Shown one piece after another: positions 17,416 through 26,297 of a stretch of DNA of 64,000 nt. The stretch spans positions 1-64,000 of the forward strand of contig PMEM01000065.1 of assembly GCA_003155795.1 (NCBI GenBank), written 5' to 3'. The number at the start of each line of letters is the position of its first letter. The stretch's first letter is position 1. Under the pieces are notes generated by a model. That model was not told the DNA's origin. It saw nothing but the letters and a program-made list of their open reading frames with translations, and made no database searches. A program made the translations under genes and the position numbers. The DNA comes from Gemmatimonadota bacterium (GTDB taxonomy: Bacteria; Gemmatimonadota; Gemmatimonadetes; Gemmatimonadales; Gemmatimonadaceae).

Positions 17416-19728
17416 GTGCCAGACCCCATCTCTCGGCGAGCCGCACTCAAGCGACTTGGTGCGATCGGCGCCGGGTTCGCACTGAGTGGCGATACCTTCG
17501 GCGGGCTGATCATCCGCCGACGCGGGCAGGATTTAATGATCGCCGGTCAGCCGGTCGAGATCACGGTCTTGTCAGTGAGTCCACAAACTGTGCGACTAAC
17601 CGTCCGACCGATCCGGAATGGACAGGCAGAGCCGCTGCCGATCACGGGTGAGCTCGTCAGCCACGAGCTTGGAACGGTATCACGACGCAGTCGCACCGCG
17701 CCACGACTCGTGCGCGTCCGCGCCGGTGATCTCTTCGTCACAGTCAAAGACGGTCCACCCAGTATTCTGGTCGAGACTGCCGACGGCACCGTCATTCAAC
17801 AGTTCGGATTCGACGCATCCACCGCCGACATGTCATTCGCGCTCGGATCTGCTCCACTCCTCGCACTCGGCGAAGGCGGTCCACAGTTCGATCGGCGCGG
17901 CACGACGGACCAGATGATCATCGGACAGGACGCATATCATCTCGAAACGAACGGCACACGCGCGCCGATCCAGTGGCTCATCGGGACCGAGGGGTGGGCG
18001 ATGTTCATTCACCAGCCGCACGGAGCGTTCGACTTCAGCGGAACTGCAGGGAAGTTCACGCCACATGTGCCTGCGCATGATGCTTCCCATGCTGCCGCGC
18101 CCGCTGATCTGCTGCCGCTCGACGTCTTCGTCGTTTCGTCTCGCGAGCCGCGCGTAATAATGCGTGAGTACGCGCGAATCACTGGTCTTCCTGAAATGCC
18201 GGCGCTATGGGGATTCGGATACCTGCAATCCTCTCGCACGCTAGCCGGCCCTGACGATGTGATGGGCGTCGCGCACACCATGCGCGAGAAACGTCTCCCA
18301 TGCGATGCGCTCATCTACCTCGGCACTGGCTTCTGTCCGTCAGGCTGGAACACTCGCAACGGTGACTTCACCTGGAACGCAGCGAACTTTCCAAATCCGA
18401 AACAGCAGGTTGCTGCGCTGCACGCCGAACATTTCAAGGTAGTGCTGCACGTCGTCGTGGAAGGGCACCATCTGACCGGCACAGTTGCGGATAAGTGTAC
18501 TGCTGCACCGCTACCGAGTGGAGTCACTGCCGATGGACGCTGGCCGCCGGACAGACAGGTCGCATGCTACTGGCCAACACACAAGTCGGTGATGGTCGAT
18601 GACGGCATCGACGGATGGTGGCCCGATCAGGGCGATGGCTTCGACGGCCCGTCTGAACTCAATCGGCATCGCATGTACTGGGAAGGAACGCAACTATTCA
18701 GACCGAATGAACGACCGTTCGCGCTGCATCGCAACGCATCCGCTGGTGTGCAGCGGTTTGGCGGATTCGTCTGGTCGGGCGATGTTGACTCGCTCTGGGA
18801 AACGTTGCGCACGCATGTATCAGTCGGCATCAATTCCGGCTTGACCGGACTGCCGTACTGGGGAACTGACATCGGCGGTTTTTATCCGACCAAAGAGTAC
18901 ACCGGTGAAATGTTCGTGCGCTGGTTCCAGTTCGGCGCCTTCTGTCCACTGTTTCGTTCGCACGGACGCAACTGGCATCTGCACCTGCCGTGGGGATGGG
19001 ATGGCGGCGATGGCGGTCCGCCCGAGACGCGCGGCTTCACCGTGGATCCGGCCGAGATGCACAACACGATGGTCGAGCCGATCTGTCGAAAGTACATGGA
19101 GCTGCGTTACAAGTTGTTGCCGTATCTGTACACCGCCGTTCGCGAATGTCACGACACGGGAATGCCGATCATGCGCGCGCTGTGGCTGCACCATCCTGAT
19201 GATGCAACCGCCGTTGCGCGCGGCGACGAATATCTCTGGGGCCGCGACCTGCTAGTCGCCCCAGTGGTGGAGAAAGGAGCGACGTCGCGACGTCTCTATC
19301 TTCCGCGCGGAAGCTGGTACGATTTCTGGAACGAAGAAAGAGTCGAGGGCGGTCGTGAAATCGATCGCGCTGTAGATCTTGCAACTCTTCCACTCTACGC
19401 GCGCGCAGGTTCGGTCATCCCGCTTGGTCCGGTCAGGCAGTACGTCGCCGAGCCGAGCGACGAGCCGGTGACATTTGTCGTATTCCCTGGCGCCGATGGC
19501 GAATCGTCATGGTACGAAGACGACGGCAACACGTTCGACTACCGTCGCGGCGATTTCACGCGCGTGAACATGAACTGGCACGATGCGGCGCGGCGACTCA
19601 CGCTGAGCCTGGCGCCGGGCTCGCGGATGCGCGCACCTGCACCGCGACCCATCAATGTGCGCGTGGCTGGCAACACGAAAGTCACGTCCGCGTCATTCAC
19701 CGGTCGGCAAATCGAGATCGCGCTGTGA
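17416..19728 (+). CDS. GH31 family glycoside hydrolase
   Basis: A 770-residue protein starting at GTG 17416. The N-terminus SRRAALKRLGAIGAGFAL resembles a twin-arginine signal. The N-terminal beta-sandwich covers about 30-230, and the TIM barrel starts near MPALWGFGYLQSSR. The predicted nucleophile is Asp404 in DGWWPDQGDG and the acid/base is Asp456 in FVWSGDVDSLWETL. The signature PYWGTDIGGF follows, then C-terminal beta domains with YEDDGNTFDYRRGDF. GH31 covers alpha-glucosidases, alpha-xylosidases and related lyases. The nucleophile motif differs from the common DGxWxDMNEP form, so substrate cannot be read directly. Context with GH27, GH43-like and GH127 suggests plant oligosaccharides. 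Confidence 0.9.
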   Translation: MPDPISRRAALKRLGAIGAGFALSGDTFGGLIIRRRGQDLMIAGQPVEITVLSVSPQTVRLTVRPIRNGQAEPLPITGELVSHELGTVSRRSRTAPRLVRVRAGDLFVTVKDGPPSILVETADGTVIQQFGFDASTADMSFALGSAPLLALGEGGPQFDRRGTTDQMIIGQDAYHLETNGTRAPIQWLIGTEGWAMFIHQPHGAFDFSGTAGKFTPHVPAHDASHAAAPADLLPLDVFVVSSREPRVIMREYARITGLPEMPALWGFGYLQSSRTLAGPDDVMGVAHTMREKRLPCDALIYLGTGFCPSGWNTRNGDFTWNAANFPNPKQQVAALHAEHFKVVLHVVVEGHHLTGTVADKCTAAPLPSGVTADGRWPPDRQVACYWPTHKSVMVDDGIDGWWPDQGDGFDGPSELNRHRMYWEGTQLFRPNERPFALHRNASAGVQRFGGFVWSGDVDSLWETLRTHVSVGINSGLTGLPYWGTDIGGFYPTKEYTGEMFVRWFQFGAFCPLFRSHGRNWHLHLPWGWDGGDGGPPETRGFTVDPAEMHNTMVEPICRKYMELRYKLLPYLYTAVRECHDTGMPIMRALWLHHPDDATAVARGDEYLWGRDLLVAPVVEKGATSRRLYLPRGSWYDFWNEERVEGGREIDRAVDLATLPLYARAGSVIPLGPVRQYVAEPSDEPVTFVVFPGADGESSWYEDDGNTFDYRRGDFTRVNMNWHDAARRLTLSLAPGSRMRAPAPRPINVRVAGNTKVTSASFTGRQIEIAL

Positions 19729-19819
19729 CCTTATGGTTGCACAGCCGCCGCCGGTCAGAGTAAAGTTGATGAGCACGGTGGCCACACCGCTGCTAATCCT
19801 GGCCACCCAAGGGGGTTAT

Positions 19820-20206
19820 ATGCGTTTTCTCCTCGCGGCATTGTGCCTGACTGGGCTCCTGCTCGTTACGGACGCCGCAGCCGCACAATCGGTTCCGCGC
19901 GCCCATGCACGCACTTCAACCAATTTGCCATACGCCTGCACGGCCCTGTTACGTGCAGGAATCTCATTCGGACATACTGATACGACTCTCCCCCTGCTTA
20001 CTCAAACAGAGCGCACGCATCGCGTGAAACACGCCGCGATCGGCGCTGGGATCGGCGCCGGCCTCGGCCTCATCACTGGCGCGGTGATCGGCGCACGAAT
20101 AGATCGCACGCGCCCAGGGACTATCTCTGCAATCCCGATTGTTGGAATCCAGGGCGCTGGCATCGGACTTATCGTTGGACTTATCGTCGGTGCGCTCACA
20201 CCGTGA
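19820..20206 (+). CDS. Small exported glycine-zipper protein
   Basis: A 128-residue protein of unknown function. Residues 1-23 form a Sec signal (MRFLLAALCLTGLLLVTDAAAAQ). The C-terminal half holds two glycine-rich hydrophobic stretches, AAIGAGIGAGLGLITGAVIGA and GIQGAGIGLIVGLIVGAL, spaced like glycine-zipper membrane helices. The start at ATG 19820 is supported by GGGGG about four bases upstream and by the signal peptide; the open frame continues upstream but without sense. Glycine-zipper proteins often sit in or near the outer membrane. Nothing links it to the sugar genes beyond position. Confidence 0.7.
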   Translation: MRFLLAALCLTGLLLVTDAAAAQSVPRAHARTSTNLPYACTALLRAGISFGHTDTTLPLLTQTERTHRVKHAAIGAGIGAGLGLITGAVIGARIDRTRPGTISAIPIVGIQGAGIGLIVGLIVGALTP

Positions 20207-20247
20207 CCGTTCGCACTCGGAATCAGCGCATCGATTTCTCGATACAA

Positions 20248-20568
20248 CTATTCCCCGTACATCTCCGTAAGCAGCCGACGCAGCGCTGCTGCGTTCCGCG
20301 CCGAGAGTACACCGATCTTGCTGCCGATCCGCGACTTCGCAATGGTCCGGATCTGATCCGCCGCAATCTCGGCGGCCTCTCCTCCGCACGGCACCTGCAG
20401 ACGTGACCGCCATGCGGGATGCAGCTGCGTAGTTAGCGGGCATACCGTGATCGCCTGCAGTCGTTCATTCAACGCATCCAGACTAACGATCACGACCGGC
20501 CGAGTCTTCGCCATCTCCGAGCCTTGGGTCGGGTCGAGCGACGCCCAGCGCAGTTCGTAGCGCTTCAC
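20248..20568 (-). CDS. MazF/PemK-family mRNA endoribonuclease toxin
   Basis: A 106-residue toxin of the MazF/PemK family. Features are an N-terminal LRWASLDPTQGSEMAKTRPVVIVS (dimer core and conserved RPVVIVS strand), VCPLTTQLH with the conserved threonines, and a C-terminal helix after IGVLSARN. The family cleaves mRNA at short specific sequences when released from the antitoxin. Its start overlaps the antitoxin stop by four bases (ATGA), so synthesis is coupled. The length is normal for the family and no key segment is missing, so it is probably functional. Confidence 0.9.
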   Translation of the reverse strand: MKRYELRWASLDPTQGSEMAKTRPVVIVSLDALNERLQAITVCPLTTQLHPAWRSRLQVPCGGEAAEIAADQIRTIAKSRIGSKIGVLSARNAAALRRLLTEMYGE

Positions 20569-20897
20569 GAGCGCTTCTTATTTCTGGCAGTCGAATAGGA
20601 TGGCTTTTTTTCAGCAACGCGCCTGACGCGCACTGGCTCCCATGGCAATTCGCTCAGACCGTCGGAGTCTACTGAAGCCCAATCACTCCAGTCCTCGCTC
20701 GCGGCTTCCATCTCCTTCGCGGTCTCGACCCACGAAAGTTTCTCGACCGCCGGCCCCGTTGGACGCAGAAAGATGCCGTCGCTGCGCTGCTCCATGATGA
20801 CCGCACTCCCAATCTGATACCGCTTGAGCGTCTCAGCGGGAATTCTGATCCCGTGAGAATTGCCAATCCGCGTGATCTTGAGTTCGATCGAATTCAT
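20565..20897 (-). CDS. MazE-like AbrB-fold antitoxin
   Basis: A 110-residue antitoxin. The first about 50 residues form a SpoVT/AbrB swapped-hairpin DNA-binding domain (LKITRIGNSHGIRIPAETLKRY). An acidic, probably unstructured middle (EAASEDWSDWASVDSDG) would wrap around MazF, and the tail is basic. It is first in the two-gene operon. The start codon overlaps a 21-base perfect palindrome, the expected autoregulatory operator. The basic tail after residue 90 makes it longer than a classical MazE of about 80 residues. Confidence 0.88.
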   Translation of the reverse strand: MNSIELKITRIGNSHGIRIPAETLKRYQIGSAVIMEQRSDGIFLRPTGPAVEKLSWVETAKEMEAASEDWSDWASVDSDGLSELPWEPVRVRRVAEKKPSYSTARNKKRS

Positions 20898-20916
20898 GTA
20901 ATTACAGTAATTACAT
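20896..20916. promoter_or_regulatory. Operator palindrome of the mazEF-like operon
   Basis: Arms ATGTAATTAC and GTAATTACAT surround one central base and match perfectly. The left arm includes the antitoxin start codon (20895-20897 on the minus strand). AbrB-fold antitoxins repress their own promoters through such AT-rich palindromes. Confidence 0.65.
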
Positions 20917-20940
20917 TACCTGGAAGCGTCAACCAGAACA

Positions 20941-20967
20941 TGGATTCCCGCTTTCGCGGGAATGACG
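20941..20967. repeat. ATTCCCGC-TTTC-GCGGGAAT REP copy
   Basis: Short palindrome with arms ATTCCCGC and GCGGGAAT and loop TTTC, with TGG before and GAC after. It is five bases from the araD stop, on its 3' side, and upstream of the toxin-antitoxin operon, so it may also act as a terminator. Confidence 0.8.
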
Positions 20968-20972
20968 GAGTC

Positions 20973-21686
20973 CTACCCCTTCCGCTGCCCATAATACGCC
21001 GCCGGTCCGTGCTTCCTCAGAAAATGCTTGTCGAGCAACTCAACAGGAATCGGCGCCGCCTCTGCATTCAACGCGATCGTTCCGTACGCCATGAACGCGA
21101 CTTCCTCGAGCAGATCGGCGATCTCCACAGCAGCACTCACCGTCACCCCCCAGCAGAAGCTCGCGTGTCCCGCCACCAGCACGGCAGGTATCCGCAGCGG
21201 ATCGATCTCCTCGAACCGACGCACGATCTCACGACCGGTGTTGGCTTCATAGTCCGTTTGAATGTCCTGCGCTTTCAGATGAGCCGTGACCGGTACCGGT
21301 CCGTGAAAGTAATCGGCGTGTGTTGTACCAAAGCACGGAATTTCACGGTGCGACTGCGCCCAGAGCGTTGCATAACGCGAGTGCGTGTGCACGACGCCGC
21401 CAATCTTCTCGAACGCACGATACAACTCAAGATGCGTGGCAAGATCCGATGACGGACGAAGATCTCCCTCGACGATCTCTCCGTTCATATCCACAACTAC
21501 CATGTGCGCCGGCGTCATGGTGTCGTATGGCACTCCACTCGGCTTGATCACGACTAGCCCAGCATCGCGATCGATCGCGCTCGCATTGCCGAACGTGAAT
21601 CGTGCAAGCCCGCGACTAGCAAGTTCCTTGTTCGCGTTACACACTTCCGTCCGCAGCTTCGACACCGCGTCGCTCCCGGCCGTCAT
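20973..21686 (-). CDS. araD: L-ribulose-5-phosphate 4-epimerase
   Basis: A 237-residue class II aldolase-fold enzyme converting L-ribulose 5-phosphate to D-xylulose 5-phosphate by retro-aldol cleavage. Predicted zinc ligands are His100 and His102 in VVHTHSRYA and His174 in AGHASFCWG. Asp81 (PSSDLATHLELY) and Asp125 (TTHADYFHG) correspond to E. coli Asp76 and Asp120. SGVPYDTMTP binds phosphate. The C-terminal tyrosines (AYYGQ) are in place. Its start overlaps the stop of the upstream glycosidase by four bases, so the two are translated together. It completes the L-arabinose route with the isomerase and kinase at 11-14 kb. Confidence 0.93.
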   Translation of the reverse strand: MTAGSDAVSKLRTEVCNANKELASRGLARFTFGNASAIDRDAGLVVIKPSGVPYDTMTPAHMVVVDMNGEIVEGDLRPSSDLATHLELYRAFEKIGGVVHTHSRYATLWAQSHREIPCFGTTHADYFHGPVPVTAHLKAQDIQTDYEANTGREIVRRFEEIDPLRIPAVLVAGHASFCWGVTVSAAVEIADLLEEVAFMAYGTIALNAEAAPIPVELLDKHFLRKHGPAAYYGQRKG

Positions 21687-23503
21687 ACGATGCCCGCCCG
21701 CTGCTTCGCGCGCTGAATTATCGCCGCCATCACGTCGCGATGCTTGGTGAAGGTATCGTCCACAACTTGAAGCGTCGGAATGCTTCGCGGTGACAGCGAC
21801 AACGTCTCCGCGTTGAAGTGACCGAACCCGGACTCATGCACCCCGCTACTACCGCGGCCCGGCGCCGGACTGCTCAGGTGCTGGTATGCATGACTGTACT
21901 TTGACCACAGCGGTCCCAGCCCAACCTGGAACATGGGAATGAATCCGTGCAACGCATCGTACGGCATCTCACCAACACACGCGACCTGAGGATACTTCGC
22001 GCGCAGATTCTCGACCATGCGTCGCGTTCCCTCATGCATGTCACCATTCGTGCTGTTCACATGACCGCCGACGATATCAAGGAAATACGCGTCGACGTTG
22101 TACCGGGATATCATGTCGGCGATCCGTCCCTCGAGGTGCTCACGCCAAGCATCGGCGCCGAGGTTCATGTATGCAAGCCAGCCATCACCATGACGATCGT
22201 TGTTCCAATCGACCCAATCGAGATTGTAGACGTTCCCGTCGATCTTTCTCGTTACTGCATCCGCAATCGAGGGCCAGTTCGGCAGCTTCGTGTTCGCTGC
22301 ATTCGTGCCATACATCGGCATCATCTTGAATCCGAGCTTGTGACCTTCATCGATCAACCGGCGGAATCCGGCCTCACCACCCATGCGATCGGACACTTTA
22401 TAAGTCGGATAATCCCAGTAGTAGCGACCGTCCCACGCAGGCAGAAACACCAGCACGCGATCACCTGGAATCTGCGTCGCGATCCAGCGCAGAATGTCCA
22501 GTTGCTTCGCAAAATCGTTGAACATGTAGCCGGTGTAGTGCATTCCGTGCAGCGTCGTCACCATTGCGAGATCGCGCATCCACGCCGGAACATCGGTGCG
22601 CGTCTCCCACGATTTCAAACCAAATGCCTTTTCGATGTGCTGCATGTGAACCGCGGTCGCGTCCTGTTCATTCGCGACGCGACCGAGTCGCCACGCTGGC
22701 ACTGCAACATGCTTGTCCTCACGCCAGCCATCGTGCTCGTAGACCGCCTCCACGCGATAACTTGTCTCACCGGGCGCCAGATAGTATCGCTTGGGCCGCA
22801 CGCGGTTGTCCAGCGACGATATGTAAAACACGTCAGTCGGCGTCTGTATCATCAGCAACGGCGTTGTCATGCTCGCACCGGGCCCATTCAGATCGCCGGC
22901 ACCGAATGCGTAACCCCCAAGCAGCTCATTGTCGCGGTGATCGTTGAAACCGCCAGCGCCGAGTGAGACCTGGCCGCGCGGAACACTGCGGACGATTGTG
23001 GAGACAGATTTGACAGGGCGGTCCATATCGACCACAGCATCCCATTCGATCGTCGCACCGTGGCGGCGCAGCGATGCCGTCAATCGACCCGGCGCAGTCT
23101 CCTGTCCACCGGCCCAGACAAACCGATCGCAGGTGATTGTCAGCGCATCGCCGTTTCCGGTGGCTTTCAATGCGGTGCGATCAAGCCCGTACGTGTTCTC
23201 GCTTGTGAAGACGAGAAAGCCGAACGTGTAATCGCCAAAGGCGACCGACGGCTCGGGGAAATCGAAGCTGAACTTCTGGAATCCGTTGCCACGTGGCGGA
23301 ATGAATATCTCGCTGGTGGAGACCAGATCCACGATGGTACCGGGCGGGTAGGTCGCGATCGCGGCAGTAACGCCCATATTCGGGACCGCACCGGAATTGG
23401 CGATCGGCGCCGGAATATGAAGCGCATCGGGAGAGACCAGGGCGCCCGCGCCTACCAGCCCCATCGTCTTCAGCCACTCTCGGCGAGAGACGGAGTCGCT
23501 CAT
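21683..23503 (-). CDS. Unassigned TIM-barrel glycosidase-like protein, Tat signal
   Basis: A 606-residue exported protein. The start at 23503 gives a twin-arginine-type signal (VSRREWLKTMGLVGAGALV); the frame stays open to 23629 but adds nothing family-like and crosses the palindrome at 23568. Residues about 45-290 look like a beta-sandwich (FDFPEPSVAFGDYTFGF). About 300-600 looks like a barrel: HGMHYTGYMFNDF, RVLVFLPAWDGRYYWDYP, then YNVDAYFLDIVGGHVNST and ACVGEMPYDALHG. The Asp of YFLDIVGG and the Glu of CVGEMP are candidate nucleophile and acid on barrel strands, as in GH13, GH27 and GH36-like enzymes. I cannot assign a CAZy family. Overlap with araD and divergence from GH127 point to arabinose-containing substrates. 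Confidence 0.65.
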   Translation of the reverse strand: MSDSVSRREWLKTMGLVGAGALVSPDALHIPAPIANSGAVPNMGVTAAIATYPPGTIVDLVSTSEIFIPPRGNGFQKFSFDFPEPSVAFGDYTFGFLVFTSENTYGLDRTALKATGNGDALTITCDRFVWAGGQETAPGRLTASLRRHGATIEWDAVVDMDRPVKSVSTIVRSVPRGQVSLGAGGFNDHRDNELLGGYAFGAGDLNGPGASMTTPLLMIQTPTDVFYISSLDNRVRPKRYYLAPGETSYRVEAVYEHDGWREDKHVAVPAWRLGRVANEQDATAVHMQHIEKAFGLKSWETRTDVPAWMRDLAMVTTLHGMHYTGYMFNDFAKQLDILRWIATQIPGDRVLVFLPAWDGRYYWDYPTYKVSDRMGGEAGFRRLIDEGHKLGFKMMPMYGTNAANTKLPNWPSIADAVTRKIDGNVYNLDWVDWNNDRHGDGWLAYMNLGADAWREHLEGRIADMISRYNVDAYFLDIVGGHVNSTNGDMHEGTRRMVENLRAKYPQVACVGEMPYDALHGFIPMFQVGLGPLWSKYSHAYQHLSSPAPGRGSSGVHESGFGHFNAETLSLSPRSIPTLQVVDDTFTKHRDVMAAIIQRAKQRAGIV

Positions 23504-23567
23504 GAGTCCAAACGCCGCATGGAAACCTGCCTCGAATGGTTGTCCGACACGGCCAGCCCGCGTCATG

Positions 23568-23583
23568 TTTGGTATACTATATC
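23568..23583. promoter_or_regulatory. GTATAC-centred palindrome between GH/araD and GH127
   Basis: TTTGGTATACTATATC contains GTATAC at 23572-23577 with partly symmetric flanks, close to the UxuR-type TTGGTATACCAA pattern. It lies 65-80 bases before the leftward start at 23503 and about 145 bases before the rightward GH127 start, so it could control both. Confidence 0.45.
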
Positions 23584-23624
23584 CGACTGAAGAAAGGAGC
23601 GCCAGCAGCATCACCGCCGTCGCC

Positions 23625-23650
23625 GTCATCCCGCCGAAGGTCGGGATCCA
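23625..23650. repeat. Divergent REP copy in the GH127 leader
   Basis: GTCATCCCGCCGAAGG followed by TCGGGATCCA is a diverged form of the GTCATTCCCGC family, with arms TCATCCCG and CGGGATCCA less perfectly paired. It lies in the untranslated region upstream of the GH127 gene. Confidence 0.55.
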
Positions 23651-23724
23651 CGCAGGATGCAGCTTCGCACGATGTCGCGTAACTGGCCTTCGACATCGGC
23701 CAGACGAATCACCAGGAGCACTCC

Positions 23725-26271
23725 ATGACGCTGTCCCGCCGCAATGTTCTGAAGCTCGGCCTTGGTGCCGGCGCTGTCTCGCTACTCGATTCCATGACTA
23801 TCAGGATCGCTGGAGCGGAATCGGCACCACACATGAGCACGCTTCTCAAGTCGCCACTGCATCCGATCCTCGCGGCGCGCCCGCTTCCGCTTAGCGATGT
23901 TCGACTACTCGGTGGCCCGCTCAAGCAGGCGCAGGAGGCGGATATCAAGTACCTGCTCGAGCTCGAGCCCGATCGCATGCTGGCGTACTATCGATCCAAC
24001 GCTGGGCTCAAGCAGAAGGCCAAACCATACGGTGGATGGGACGGCGGTGGTCGCAACCTGACTGGCCACATAGCCGGTCACTATCTCTCCGCCATCAGCG
24101 CCATGTGGGCTGCAACCGGCGACAAACGCTTCAAGGATCGCGTCGATTACATCGTCACAGAATTCAAGCTGGTGCAGGATAAACAGGGCGACGGATATCT
24201 CTGCGCCCTCGAAGGCGGCAGACAATGTTTCAACACACTCGCGAAAGGTGAAATCAAGGCAGCCGCATTCGATCTCAATGGGCAGTGGTCTCCGTGGTAC
24301 ACCGTGCACAAGACGTTCGCCGGGCTGCGCGATGCATACCGTTTCACTGGAAATGAGACAGCGCTACATATCGAAACGAAGTACGCCGGTTGGGCAGCGG
24401 GAATACTTTCCGGGTTGAATCAGTCACAGATACAACACATGCTCGACACCGAGTTTGGTGGAATGAACGAAGTACTCGCCGACCTCTACGCCGACACCGG
24501 TGACAAGCGCTGGCTGGATCTGTCGTATGATTTCGAGCAGCCATTGTTCATCGGGCCGCTGGAGCGACATCAGGATGTGTTGAACGGGAAGCACGCAAAC
24601 ACGCAAATCCCGAAGCTTATCGGTTCGGCCGCGCGGTATTCATATACGCAGGAGCCAACCGATCTGCTCGCGGCGTCTTTCTTCTACGATCAGGTCGCAC
24701 AGCACCACAGTTTCTCCACTGGCGGCGATGGCACCGACGAGTACTTCGGCCCACCCGATCATCTCGGCGCACGGGTGCACGGGCGCACTGCTGAATCGTG
24801 CAACGTGTACAACATGCTCAAGCTGTCTCGGCAGATGTTTTCCATCAATCCTGACGTGCACTACGCCGATTTTCAGGAGCGCGCGCTGTTCAACCACGCG
24901 ATGGCATCGATCAATCCGGATAATTCGGACATGTGCTACATGGTCAACGTCGGACCAGGCGTCACGCATGAATATCAGGACATGTTCGAGGATTTCACAT
25001 GCTGCGTGGGCACCGGCATGGAGAATCATGCGTGCGCGGGTGACGGCATGTATTTCGAATCTGGCGACAAACTGTGGGTCAACATCTATGCACCTTCGAT
25101 CGCGAAGTGGACTTCCGCAGGCGTGCAACTCAGCATGGACACAAATTTCCCTGAAGGTGAGACAGCGAAGCTCACGCTCAAGTTGCAGCGACCACGACAG
25201 TTCACGCTCGCGATGCGCAAGCCGTACTGGGTCGGTGACGGTTACTCGGTGAAGGTGAACGGTGAAGTCGTCGCTGCAGCAGCTACTGAACCAACGCCGC
25301 CGAGCAGTCAGGCTGGTGCGCCGCATCGGCCGATGTACAGCTCACCGGTTCCCGTTGGATCGTACGTGGAAGTGAAGCGCATGTGGCACAGTGGCGACGT
25401 CGTCGAAGTCGCGCTCCCCAAGACACTTCGGCTCGAGCCGACGACCGACATGCCGCAGCGCGTCGCGATAATGTGGGGACCGTTCGTGCTTGCCGGCGAT
25501 CTTGGCCCCGCGCCTCAGCGACGCGAGAGTGATGGTGGCAACGGTGAGAACGAGGGAGCGCGCAAGCCTGTGATAGTGCCGCTGTTTGTCGCCGCGAACG
25601 TACCGGTGGAGAACTGGGTGAAGCCTGTCGCGGGCGACGCCGGCCGATTCCGTACCGAAGGCGTTGGTCGCGAACCAAACGCCGCCGGACTCGCGCACGA
25701 AGTCGATCTCGTCCCCTTCTACCGGCTGCACGACCGCACGTACTCCACATACTGGGATCTTGTTAAGCCCGACGAATGGACTACTCAGCAGGCCGGCTAC
25801 GTTCGGGACGATGAGCGTGAGAAGAAGCTCGAAGCAGCGACCGTGGGATTCATAAAACCAGGCGATCGGGCACTCGAACAGTCGTTCGACTACCAGGCCG
25901 GCAAGGACATCACACCGCAGCACGTGGTCGGGCGGACCGGCCGGGCGGGTCGGAGCTGGTTCTCGTATTCGCTTCCGGTCGAGCCGAATCACCCGATGGT
26001 TTTGCTGGCAACGTATTACACCGCCGACCGACGCACGTCACCCGCGGCCTTCGACATTCTGATCGACGGCCAGCAGCTCGCGGAACAGAAAGTCGACCGC
26101 ACCGATCCCGGTCGTTTCTACGATGTTCGGTATCCGTTGCCTGCGGAGATGGTACAGGGGAAGTCGAAAGTCACAGTAAGGTTTCAGGCAAAGGAAGGGA
26201 ATCAGATCGCGGCTGTGTTTGGGGTGAGAATGGCGCGGGGGGATGAACTGCCGTCTCCAGCGCCCGGCTAA
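23725..26271 (+). CDS. GH127 beta-L-arabinofuranosidase-like enzyme
   Basis: An 848-residue exported enzyme of the former DUF1680 family. The N-terminus has a twin-arginine signal (LSRRNVLKLGLGAGAVSLL). The (alpha/alpha)6 barrel follows (YLLELEPDRMLAYYRSNAGL, LTGHIAGHYLSAISAMWAAT), then two beta-sandwich domains. The unusual Cys/zinc active site is intact: Glu357 and Cys359 in TAESCNVYNML and Cys426-Cys427 in FTCCVGTGMENHA. These match Glu338, Cys340, Cys417 and Cys418 of Bifidobacterium HypBA1; Cys426 would be the nucleophile. The C-terminus carries a further DUF4986-like beta region. The enzyme should release beta-linked L-arabinofuranose, for example from extensin-type glycans, supplying the neighbouring AraBD pathway. 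Confidence 0.93.
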   Translation: MTLSRRNVLKLGLGAGAVSLLDSMTIRIAGAESAPHMSTLLKSPLHPILAARPLPLSDVRLLGGPLKQAQEADIKYLLELEPDRMLAYYRSNAGLKQKAKPYGGWDGGGRNLTGHIAGHYLSAISAMWAATGDKRFKDRVDYIVTEFKLVQDKQGDGYLCALEGGRQCFNTLAKGEIKAAAFDLNGQWSPWYTVHKTFAGLRDAYRFTGNETALHIETKYAGWAAGILSGLNQSQIQHMLDTEFGGMNEVLADLYADTGDKRWLDLSYDFEQPLFIGPLERHQDVLNGKHANTQIPKLIGSAARYSYTQEPTDLLAASFFYDQVAQHHSFSTGGDGTDEYFGPPDHLGARVHGRTAESCNVYNMLKLSRQMFSINPDVHYADFQERALFNHAMASINPDNSDMCYMVNVGPGVTHEYQDMFEDFTCCVGTGMENHACAGDGMYFESGDKLWVNIYAPSIAKWTSAGVQLSMDTNFPEGETAKLTLKLQRPRQFTLAMRKPYWVGDGYSVKVNGEVVAAAATEPTPPSSQAGAPHRPMYSSPVPVGSYVEVKRMWHSGDVVEVALPKTLRLEPTTDMPQRVAIMWGPFVLAGDLGPAPQRRESDGGNGENEGARKPVIVPLFVAANVPVENWVKPVAGDAGRFRTEGVGREPNAAGLAHEVDLVPFYRLHDRTYSTYWDLVKPDEWTTQQAGYVRDDEREKKLEAATVGFIKPGDRALEQSFDYQAGKDITPQHVVGRTGRAGRSWFSYSLPVEPNHPMVLLATYYTADRRTSPAAFDILIDGQQLAEQKVDRTDPGRFYDVRYPLPAEMVQGKSKVTVRFQAKEGNQIAAVFGVRMARGDELPSPAPG

Positions 26272-26297
26272 TCAATCGCATCGATCGCAGCCTGTGC

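Noticed and set aside
21947-22966. Long rightward open frame of 339 codons opposite the unassigned glycosidase
   Set aside because: It lies fully antisense to a protein with clear domain character, and its translation is rich in His, Arg and Val without any family pattern.
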